This document shows positions 47,408 to 57,600 of a DNA stretch of 64,000 nt, one piece after another (position 1 is the first letter of the stretch; each line of letters starts with the position of its first letter). The notes under the pieces are model-generated. The model worked only from the letters and a program-made list of their open reading frames with translations, was not told where the DNA came from and ran no database searches. Where the stretch lies: the NCBI RefSeq assembly GCF_018687715.1, contig NC_056765.1, forward strand, positions 20,674,894 to 20,738,893. The letters run 5' to 3'. Origin of the DNA: Carya illinoinensis (taxonomy: Eukaryota; Streptophyta; Magnoliopsida; Fagales; Juglandaceae). The position numbers and the translations under genes are program-made.

Positions 47408-47610
47408 TCAATGAAAGGTAAATGATACTCCCATAAATGTTCATAAATCACATATAAAGTCTTCCTTACACCAAAATGATAACTCCGATTACATGCAACA
47501 TCAATGAATGGCAAATAATATTCCCACAAGCATTTATACAACATGTCAATGAATGGCAAATGATACTGCCACAAACGTTCATGCAACACGTCAATGAATG
47601 GCAAATGATA
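47408..47610 (-). repeat. 45-bp in-frame minisatellite in integrase
   Basis: The plus-strand word tcaatgaatggcaaatgata (or a close variant) starts at 47501, 47546 and 47591, exactly 45 bp apart, with a diverged copy at 47408. On the minus strand each unit encodes 15 residues starting LPFID. Confidence 0.88.
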
Positions 47611-47919
47611 TGCCCAAAAGTTCTCAACACCTCTAAAATCTTTAGCACACCCAAGTTACCCACCCCCATGTCTATCACACACAAGCAACTCACACATAAA
47701 ACTAATAGGCACACAAAGTCTTTTCTCTCTAAACAAGTACCAATCTAGTCTATATAAATATGCAAATAATGCTTTCTCACATACTCTATACACATTAGCC
47801 AAGCCATCATCATTAACAAATAATTTCTTATCATATTCAAGTCTCAATAACTTTGCATCTATAATGATGAAAAGGACATACCTTCCTGCTAAAGCATCAA
47901 CCACAAAATTCTCCTTACC

Positions 47920-48132
47920 TTATGTGTACTTGATAACATAAGGCAAGGTCTCAATGAATTGCACACAATTGGCATGCATTCCATTCAACTTACCTAGTCC
48001 TTTCAAGTGCGTTAAGGACTCATGTTCTTCAAAGAAAGGTCCGGTAGGAATTGTCGCACCTGGCATAAAATCAATGTAATGCTCTACCTCTCTAATAGGT
48101 GGCAATCCACTAAACTCACCACTAGGAATCAT
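47920..48132 (-). pseudogene. RT start joined to RNase H end, element X
   Basis: A 70-codon minus-strand frame. Residues 9-32 ([19 protein letters not shown]) are the N-terminal edge of a gypsy reverse transcriptase. Residues from about 33 ([22 protein letters not shown]) are the end of RNase H. The whole catalytic RT and most of RNase H are absent, so a deletion of more than a kilobase joined them in frame near 48035. Confidence 0.78.
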
Positions 48133-48364
48133 GATCTCATAGCCCTACAATAAAGAGACAACAACACTAGGCAAAGGTTTGTCAAATTTTTAGTAGTAAA
48201 ATTCGCCTTACTATAAAAACTCACTTTTCTCTTTGTTTTTCTTTCACTTTCTTCACTCTCTTTTTTCTTTTCACTCTCTTTTTTTCTTGAGGTTTTAGCC
48301 TCACCCTCATTTCTTCTCTCTCATTTTTCTCTCTCTCTCATTTTTGGTCTCACTATTTTTTTTC

Positions 48365-48560
48365 TTCCTCAATCTCATTCTCACTCTTTCTTTTTCGCTC
48401 GACCTCACTTTTACTCTCTCTTTTCTTATCAATCACAGTTTTTCTCTTTCTTTGTTGATCAACCTCAGTTTCACTCTTTCTTTTATGATCAATCTCACTT
48501 TCTCTCATTCCTTTTTAATCAACCTACTTTCACTCTTTCTTTTTTGATCAACCTTACTTT
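48365..48560 (-). repeat. 30-bp minisatellite in the protease-RT linker
   Basis: The landmark (g)atcaa or its variants recurs at about 48367, 48397, 48428, 48458, 48488, 48518 and 48547, a period of 30 bp. On the minus strand the unit is purine-rich and encodes a ten-residue lysine/glutamate-rich repeat (when in frame). The plus-strand frame 48344-48547, rich in L, S and F, is its shadow. Simpler CT-rich sequence extends left to about 48230. Confidence 0.85.
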
Positions 48561-48767
48561 TCAACTTTAGTTAGTCCTCATGGACCTGTTTCAAGGTTAA
48601 AGGAGCAAGCTTGATTTTTTTGCAATCCTTTACACGTCTGTACATGTTCTTGACCCCATCATGGATTACCCTCCTATCATACTACCATGGCCTCCCTAAC
48701 AAAAAATGGCAAGCATGCATATGCACTACATCGCAAAGTACCTCATCCTTGTACTTCCCAAGGATGG
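48561..48767 (-). pseudogene. Protease end fragment, element X
   Basis: Minus-strand reading gives LGKYKDEVLCDVV, then HFLLGRPW followed by a stop at 48682-48684, YDRRVIHDG and LAPLTLKQV. This is the pattern after the aspartic protease active site in gypsy gag-pol. The protease active site itself would lie to the right, where the element is cut at 48767. Confidence 0.72.
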
Positions 48768-51700
48768 CTAGAAAAAATTAAAAAGGAAATTAAGCTCAAA
48801 ACATGGTTTAGAGATGACTAATCATCTCTAAATTGATTAATGAGGTTGACTCAAGTTAGAAGTTTTAACAATGGCTAGATGGGTACCTGAGGGGACTGTG
48901 GCGCTTCTTGGGCTTGAGGGAAACAAGGGTGTATGCCGGCTTCAATTGGGGGAATGAAATAAAAGACGAGTTTCTTGGTGCCAGTTCATCCAAAGCTGGA
49001 ACTAAACTCAAAGGGTAAAGGTGGAGTGTAAATGATGAATTTTCCCTTGAGGAAAAGGTCAAAAAGGACATGGCTAAGGGAGGAGTTGTACAAATGCACG
49101 TGAATGTGCCCCTAGCTTCCGATTCACTGTGAATTGGAAATTGACTTGCCTTTGGTTCTATTGACATGTGATGGATCAAGGCTAATCTTTGTAAATCAAT
49201 CTAAGAATGATGTAAAACAACAAGAACATCAAAAAGGTCCAGATCGAAATGGCTAGAATGAATTTAAAAGGAAATTCACCTCGAAACATGGTTTAGAGAT
49301 GACCAATCATTTTTAAGTAGATTAATGCCCTTAAGTCAGCTAGAAACTCAAAATGGCTAGATGAGCACCCTAGGCTTGTGTGGCACTTCTTGGGCATGAG
49401 GGAAACCAATGGAATGGTGTGTGCGGGCTTCAATAGGAAGAATTAAGTGAGAGACAGATTTCTTGGTGCCAATTCTTCCAAAACTAGAGCTGAACTAGGA
49501 GGGGGGTAAATGTAGAAGTTTCCCTTGAGAAAATGGTCTAAAATGCCTCAGCTAGGGGCAAATTTGTTGTAATGCACATGGCGGTGCACCTAGGTTCCGA
49601 TTGGCGATGACTTGGGAATTGACATGGCTTTGCTTCTATTGACATGTGATGGAAAATGGCAAATCTTCTAAATAAATCTAAGAATGATGTAAAACAAAAA
49701 TAATATCAAAAAGGTTTAGATCGAAATGGCTACAATAAATTTAAAGGGAAATTCAACTCGAAACATGGTTTAGAGATGACTAATCATCTTTCAGTTGATT
49801 AATGCCCTTAAGTCAAGTTAGAAACTTAACAATGGGTAGATGAACACCTTAGGCATGTGTGGCACTTCTTGGGCTTGAGGGAAACCAATGGAATGGTGTG
49901 TGCAGGCTTTAATAGGATGAATGAAATGAAAGATGGATTACTTGGTGCCAATATGTCCAAAGCTACAACTGAACTAGGAGGGTCAATGAGGGGTATAAAT
50001 GAAGAAGTTTCCCTTGAGAAAATGGTCTAAAATGCCTCAGCTAGGTGTAGATTTGTTGTGTAATGCACATGGTGGTGCCCCTAGGTTCCGATTGGCGATG
50101 ACTTGGGAATCGACAAGGCTTTGGTTCAATTGACATGTGATGGATCAAGGCTAATCTTCTAAATCAATCTAAGAATGATGTAAAACAACAATAATATCAA
50201 AAAGGTCCAGATCGAAAGCGCTAGAATACTTTAAAATGAAATCAGCTTAAAACATGGTTTAGAGATGACTAATAACCTTTAACTTGATTAATGACCTTAA
50301 CTCAAGTTAGAAGCCTAACAATGGGTAGATAAGCACCTTAGTGGCATGTGGCACTTCTTGGGCTTGAGGGAAACCAATGGATCGGTGTATGCAGGCTTCA
50401 ATAGGAAGAATGAAATAAAAGACGGGTTTCTTGGAGCCAATTTGTCCAAAGCTGGAACCATACCGGATGGTCCAAATATAGTGTAAATGAGGAATTTTTC
50501 TTTGAGAAATTGGTCTAAAAGGCCTCGGCTAGGGGTAGATTTGTAGCAAAGCACATGGAGGTGCACCCTAGTTCCGATTCACAATGATTTAGGCAGTGAC
50601 ATGGCTTTGCTTCTATTGACATGTGATGGATCTGGACTAATTTTCTAATTGAATAGGAAGAATGAAGTGATAGACAGATTTCTTGGTGCCAATTCGTCCA
50701 AAACTAGAACTAAAATAGGATGATCAAGGAAGGGTGTAATTGAAGAAGTTTCCCTTCAAAAAATGGTGTTAAATGCCTCAGCTAGGGGCAAATTTGTTAC
50801 AATGCACATGGTGGTGCACCTAGGTTGCGATCGGCGATGACTTGGGAATTGACATGGCTTTGCTTCTATTGACATATGATGGACCAAGGCTAATCTTCTA
50901 AATTGATCTAAGAATGATGTAAAATAACAATAATATCAAAAAGGTCCGAATCAAAATGGCTAGAATGCATTTAAATGGAAATTAAGCTCAAAACATCTTT
51001 AAGTTGACTGATGCCCTTCAGTCAAGTTACAAACTTAACAATAGCCAGATGAGCACCTTAGGCACGTGTGATACTTCTTGGGCTTTAGGGAAACCAATGG
51101 AATGATGTGTGTGGGCTTCAACAAGAAGAATGAAGTAAAAGACGGATTTCATGGTGCCAATTGTAGCGAAGCACATGAAGGTGCTCCCAGGTTCCGATTC
51201 GCTGTGAATTGGGCAATGACATGGCTTTGCTTCTATTGACATGTGATGGATCAGGACTAATCTTCTAATTCAATCTAAGAATGATGAAAAACATGAACAA
51301 CAGTAATAAGGTCCAGATCGAAATGAATAGAACAAATTAAAAAGGAAATTGAGCTCAAAACACAGTTTAGAGAAGACTAATAATCTCTAAGTTTATTAAT
51401 GAGGTTGACTCAAGTTAGAAGTTCAACAATGGCTAGATGGACCTGAGGGGACTGTGGCGCTTCTTGACCTTGAGAGAAACCAATGGAATGGTGTGTGCTG
51501 GCTTCAATTGGGAGAATGAGATAAAAGACACCCTCTTGGTGTCAATTTGTCCAAAGCTAGAACTGAACTAGGAAAGTAAAGGTGGAGTGTAAATGATAAA
51601 TTTTCACTTGAGGAAACGATCAAAAAGGACATAGCTAAGGGCGGAATTTTACGAATGCACATATAGGTGCACCTAGCTTTTGATTCGCTGTGAATTGAAA

Positions 51701-52474
51701 ATTGACTTGGCTTTGGTTCTATTGACAAGTGATGGATCAAGGCTAATCTTCTAAATCAATCTAAAAATGACGTAATACAACAATAATATCGAAAAATTCT
51801 AGATCGAAATGGCTAGAATGAGTTTAAAAGGAAATTCAGTTCGAAATATGGTTTAGAAATGACTAATCATCTTTAAGTTGATTGATACCCTGAAGTCAAG
51901 TTAGAAACTTAACAATGGCTAGATGAGCACCTTAGGCACGTGTGGCACTTCTTGGGCTTGAGGGAAACCAATGGAATGGTGTGTGTGGGCTTCAATAGGA
52001 AGAATGAAGTAAAAGACGGATTCCATTGTGCCAATTGGTCTAAAGCTAGAACTAAACGAGATGGTCCAGGTAGAGTGCAAATGAGGAATTTTCCGTTGAG
52101 AATAATGGTCTACAAGGCCTTGGCTAGAGGCAGATTTGTTGCAAAGCATATGAAGGTGCACCCAGGTTCTGATTCGCTATTAATTGGCAATGACATGGCT
52201 TTGCTTATATTGACATGTGATGGATCAAGAAAAATATTTTAATTCAATCCAAGAATCATGAAAAACAAGAACAAAAGTAATAAGGCCCAGATCAAAATGG
52301 CAAGAAAGAATTAAACAGGAAAATAAGCTCAAAACACGGTTTAGAGATGACTAATCATCTCTAAGATGATTAATGAGGTTGACTCAAGTTAGAAGTTTAA
52401 CAATGGCTAGATGGGCACATGAGGGGACTGTGGTGCTTCTTGGGCTTGAGGAAAACCAATGGAAGGTTGTATAC
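48768..52474 (+). repeat. 487-bp tandem array, block 4
   Basis: Landmarks at 49144, 49622, 50113, 50599, 50852, 51219, 51705 and 52193. Preceding variants: C, B, B, A, B, A, C, A. Two monomers are short: a deletion of about 235 bp at about 50658 and one of about 120 bp near 51167. It ends inside a monomer at the insertion site of L8. The minus-strand frames of 70-105 codons that recur here are discussed under findings; no plus-strand gene. Confidence 0.92.
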
Positions 52475-54641
52475 CGTGATGCCCCCAATTCCCACGTACG
52501 GACACGTGGAAATCAAAGCGTCGAGATGATGACAACACGGGTCACCATCCTATCGCTAAGTGCCAAGTGTGTGTGTACATGCAACAAGTGTGCAATAAAA
52601 CCACACAGCGGATAATAAAAGTCTTATAACTAAGTACCAGAATTTTTGTTTAATACAAACTCGTTTAAATCATACGTAATAAAATATTACAAGTCTCAAA
52701 TATTGTTTCAAACCAAATTACAAACTATAAAAACTAATAGAGATAATTTTTTAAACATGAAAGATTTCGAATCAAAACTCTGGCAGAGCCGCCTCCTCAG
52801 GCTCAACCTCCTCCTCTTCCTCCACATCTGCATCAAAGTCTACAGTACCAAAATGGTATCGCGGGTAAGTAACATTCCAAACACCACAAGATAAAAACAT
52901 ATTAAACTCAACAATATGCATGAAAGAATGCCAAATGCACATATCCCATAAATCCACATTTTTCCATGCACCCCAAAAATCCCATTTGGCCACAAAAACA
53001 TATTACCTTCTAACTCATGCCAAAAGTCACATTTGGCCCAAATCCAACTCAATTCAATATCCAATTAATCCGAATGCATCATGACCTTCCCTAGGGATCA
53101 TCTACACACCTTGGCTCCCATCGTCACACCACGGGTAATGACCATGCGTGTGACTTCGTAACGAGCGATGCCCAGTTTCACGCCCATCGCGTAAGTTGCC
53201 AAGCATCCTCTAGTCCTCGCCAGCAAAGGGCCACGGAGTTGGTACAAGAGCGTTACCATCCTGCCCGCTCCCGTTGTCGCCCAGTGACAACCCAGGGGAT
53301 GTCACTTAGTATATTACGCTCCCAAGTGATCAGAGGAGCACTACCGAGATAATGCCCCATCTCGGCTTGGGATCATGATATACACGCACCCAAAAATCTA
53401 TTTACACTGATAAAACCAGTTTTTCTCAAATTAATACATGCACATGAATGCACCATGCAATGCACACCTCAAAACACAATTTAACCAACAATTCACAATA
53501 TCAACAATAACCAAATAACTCCGTCTTCAATCCATCAGACCCCCGACTCCTCGAAGTCAGTCTGGAATAATCAACCAGTCAATGAATTTATTGAAAAAGC
53601 AATAATATATTTAAATCTAAAATAGAGTTTGGAAAATACTTAAAGCGCTATATGATAATTTTCGAAGGATCAAGGAGCTGTAAACGGCAGAGAAAAAGCA
53701 ACGTAACAGTGTAAAATATACTGTGGCCGTGGGTTGTAAAATACTCACTTTCGAACAGGGACAAACCAAAACTTGGGATTGATAGGGAATGGCCTAGATG
53801 TGTTTATGAAGCTAATGGAAGTGAGAGTTGGCCGTGGGTGGTAGTGGAAATGGCGGTGGAAATGAAAAATGGCAAAAACAAGGATGAGCTCATGCGAGCT
53901 GCTCTGGCAACAGATTGGAACTGGAAATGAGTGGTTTAGGACGGCAAGAGGTAGGTGATGAAGTGGTGAAGAGATGGGAGCCGGAGGTAGAACGAAGGCG
54001 GCAGAACAACGACGGCAGAAAAGCACAAAAACCATGCGGAAAGGTGAGGCTCACAATGGCATGGGAGCGGCTAAATTTTGGTGGGGTGGTGCGCTGGCTG
54101 GAGGGGAGTCGACCGGTGGGGCCGGTGCACTACACGGTGGCTCGACGGCAGTGATTTGGGCTGGATGAAAAAATGGACAGAGAGGGAGGGGGAGGGGCTA
54201 GGTCGCGGGGGAGGGAAGCAAAAAAAGAAAGGAAAAAAAGAATGAAAAAGGAAAGAAGAAAAGAGAAAAGAAAAAGAAGAGAAAAAGAAAAAGGGAAAAA
54301 GAAAAAGGAAAGGAAAGAAGTGAGATCCAGGAATTGATCCAACGAAAATAACCTTAAAAGTTATGAAATGATTAAAATAATTTAAACACAACATCAAGCT
54401 AAAATATAATATTTAATTAGTATAAACTAACAACATAATTTCAAATCCAAAAACAAACTAAAATAAATTATACAGCAATTTAAAATCAAAACGATAATTA
54501 ATATTAAGAAAGCTCCACAAAACAAATATTACAAATAAATAAATTCAATTAAAATACAATAATTTAAAATAAAAGAACTAATATATTAATTAAGTTAAAA
54601 TACTCCTTCAATGAAAATATACGTAAAAACGGGATGTCACA
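52475..54641 (-). repeat. Solo Tekay LTR, minus strand (L8)
   Basis: 2,167 bp. Element start TGTGACATCCCG at 54641; the other end is GGGGGCATCACG at 52475, whose last base departs from CA. Flanks tatac (52470-52474) and tatgt (54642-54646) look like one 5-bp duplication with two transitions. The purine tract at 54210-54320 and the U5 end (acacacacttggc) place it with L2 and L3. The frames inside are low-complexity. Confidence 0.88.
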
Positions 54642-57600
54642 TATGTGGGCTTGATTGGGGAATGAGATAAAAGACAGGTTTCTTGGTGCCAATATCAAAA
54701 TGAGGAATTTTCCCTTGAGAAATTGGTCTAAAAGGCATCTGCTAGGGGCAGATTTGTAGCGAAGCACATGAAGGTGCACCCAGGTTCGGATTCACTTTGA
54801 TTTAGGCAATGACATGGCTTTGCTTCTATTGACATGTGATAGATTTGGACTAATCTTCTAATTCAATCTAAAAATGATGAAAAAAAAAAGAATAATAGAA
54901 ATAAGGCACAGATTGAAATGGCTAGAAAGAATTAAAAAGGAAAATGAGCTCAAAACATGGTTTAGAGATGAATAATCATCTTTAAGCTGATTAATGCCCT
55001 TAAGTCAAGTTAGAAACATAACAATGGCTAGATGAGCATCTTAGGCACGTGTGGCACATCTTGGGCATGAGGGAAACCAATGGAATGTTGTTTTGTGTGG
55101 GCTTCAATAGGAAGAATGAAGTGAAAGATAGATTTCTTGGTGCCAATTTGTCCAAAACTAGAACTGAACTAAGAGGGGTGTAAATGAAGAAGTTTCCGTT
55201 GAGAAAATGGTCTAAAATGCTTTTAGCTAGAGGCAGATTTGTTTCAATGCACATGATAGTGCACCTAGGTTTCGATTGGCGATGACTTGGAAATTGACAT
55301 GGCTTTACTTCTATTGTCATGTTATGGATCAAGGCTGATCTTCTAAATCAATCTAAGAAAGATGTGAAACAATAAAAAAATAAAAAAAGGTCCAGATCTA
55401 AAGGGCTAGAATACTTTGAAAGGAAATTTAGCTCAAAACATAGTTTAGAGATGACTAATAACCTTTAACTTGATTAATGACCTTAACACAAGTTAAAAGC
55501 TTAACAATGACTAGATAAGCACCTTAGTGTCATGTGGCACTTCTTGGGCTTGAGGGAAACCAAAGGAATGGTGTATGCAGGCTTCAATAGGAAGAATGAA
55601 ATAAAAGACGGGTTTCTTGGAGTCAATTCGGCCAAAGTTGGAACTAAACCGGGATGGTCCAAGTAGAGTGTAAATGAGGAATTTTCCCTTGAGAAATTGG
55701 TCTAAAAGGCCTTGGCTAGGGGGAGATATGTAGCAAAGCACATGAAGGTGCACCCAGGTTCTGATCTGCTGTGATTTGGGCAATGACATGGCTTTGCTTC
55801 TATTGACATGTGATAGATTTGGACTAATCTTCTAATTCCATCTAAGAATAATGAAAAAAAAAAAAGAATAACATAAATAAGGCACAGATCGAAATGGCTA
55901 GAAAGAATTAAAAAGGAAATTGAGCTCAAAACATGGTTTAGAGATGAATAATCATATTTAAGCTGATTAATGCCCTTAAGTGAAGCTAGAAACATAACAA
56001 TGGCTGGGTAAGCATCTTAAGCGCGTGTGGCACGTCTTGGGCATGAGGGAAACCAATGGAATGTTGTTGTGTGTGGTCTTCAGTACGAAGAATGAAGTGA
56101 AAGATGGATTTCTTGGTGCCAATTCGTCCAAAACTAGAACTGAACAAGGAGGGGTGTAAATGAAGAAGTTTCCATTGAGAAAATGGTCTAAAATGCCTCA
56201 GCTAGGGGCAAATTTGTTTCAATGCACATGATAGTGCACCTAGGTTTCGATTGGCGATGACTTGGGAATTGACATGGCTTTGGTTCTATTGACATGTGAT
56301 GAATCAAGGCTAATCTTCTAAATGAATCTAAGATCTTCTAAATGAATCTAAGAATGATGTAAAACAAAAATAAAATAAAAAGGTCCAGATCTAAAGGGCT
56401 AGAATACTTTAAACTGAAATTTAGTTTGAAACATGGTTTAGAGATGACTACTCATCTTTAAATTGATTAATGGCTTTGGTTCTATTGACATGTGATGAAT
56501 CAATGCTAATCTTCTAAATGAATTTAAGAATGATGTAAAACAACAATAAAATAAAAAAGGTCCAGATCTAAAGGGCTAGAATACTTTAAAATGAAATTTC
56601 GCTCTAAACATGGATTAGAGATGACTACTCATCTTTAAATTGATAAATTTGCTTGAGTTAAGTTAAAAACTTAACAATGGCAAGATGATCACCTTAGGTG
56701 CTTGTGACACCTCTTGGGCTCAAGGGAAACCACTAGAACACTGTATGTAGGCTTCAATAGGAAGAACGGTTTTCCTTGGAGACAATTTTTTGAAAACCTG
56801 AATTGAACTACTACGGCTAAGGGCAGAATTGTACGAATGCACATGAAGGTGCACGTAGCTTCCAATTCACTGTGAATTAGAAATTGACAAGGCTTTTGTT
56901 CTAGTGACGTGTAATAGGACAAGGCTAATCTTTTAAATCAATCTAAGAATGATGTAAAACAACAATAACATCAAAAAGGTCTAGATTGAAAGGGCAAGAA
57001 TGAATTTAAAGAGAAATTAAGCTCGAAACATGGTTTAGAGATTACAAATCATCTAGAAGTTGATTAATGCGCTTAACTCAAGTTAGAAATTTAACAATGG
57101 CTAGATGAGCACCTTAGGCACATGGGGCACTTCTTAGGCTTGTGGGCAACCAATGAAATGTTGTGTGCGGGCTCCAATAGGAGGAATGAAGTGGAAGACC
57201 GATTTCTTGGTGCCAATTTGTCCAAAACTATAATTGAACTAGGAGGGTTAAGGAGAAGTGTAAATGAAGAAGTTTTCCTTGAGAAAATGGTCTAAAATGC
57301 CTCAGCTAGGAGCAAATTTGTTGTAATGCAAATGGTGGTGCACTAAGGTTATGATTGGTGATGACTTGGGAATTAACATGACTTTGGTTCTATTGACATG
57401 TGATGGATCAAGGGTAATATTCTAAATCAATCTAAGAATGATATAAAACAACAATAATATCAAGAAGGTCCAGATTGAAAGGGCTAGAATACTTTAAAAT
57501 GAAATTATGCTCGAAACATGGTTTAGAGATGACTAATAACCTTTAACTTTATTAATGACCTCAACTCAAGTTAGAAGCCTAACAATGGCTAGATAAGCAC

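Larger units (their letters stand above)
47068..47904 (-). pseudogene. Integrase of element X, scrambled by internal repeats
   Basis: Read on the minus strand from about 47904: a segment with FVNDDGLANVYRVCEKA and YLFREKRLCVP typical of the region before and within the integrase zinc-binding domain, ending in HGGG. Then follows a frame (47604-47071) in which the LP..EFA.NR block that normally occurs once near the end of the integrase core is present as a run of 15-residue repeats (units of the type LPFIDVLHERLWQY), and finally the C-terminal GPF-like region (HFHILEKINDNSYQVDL, VSATFNISGL). The catalytic core acids are not visible; most of the core is missing. The parts are in different frames. 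Clearly inactive. Confidence 0.8.
46323..48767 (-). mobile_element. Internally deleted gypsy element X
   Basis: Minus-strand Ty3/gypsy remnant: 3' LTR (46323-47080), polypurine tract, integrase, RNase H end joined directly to the start of RT, a repeat-expanded linker and a protease end. It breaks off at 48767, with no 5' LTR. It differs from the Tekay and Athila elements here in LTR (758 bp) and pol sequence; probably another chromovirus-type gypsy lineage, which I cannot name with confidence. The array sequences on its two sides are not contiguous in monomer phase, so its arrival or decay removed array DNA. Confidence 0.82.

Noticed and set aside
48344..48547. 67-codon L-, S- and F-rich frame resembling a transmembrane protein
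   Set aside because: It is the antisense shadow of the 30-bp minisatellite in element X.
46323..48767. Assigning element X to the Tekay family like its neighbours
   Set aside because: Its LTR is 758 bp with different ends, its pol motifs differ and no chromodomain tail is visible; I leave the lineage open.
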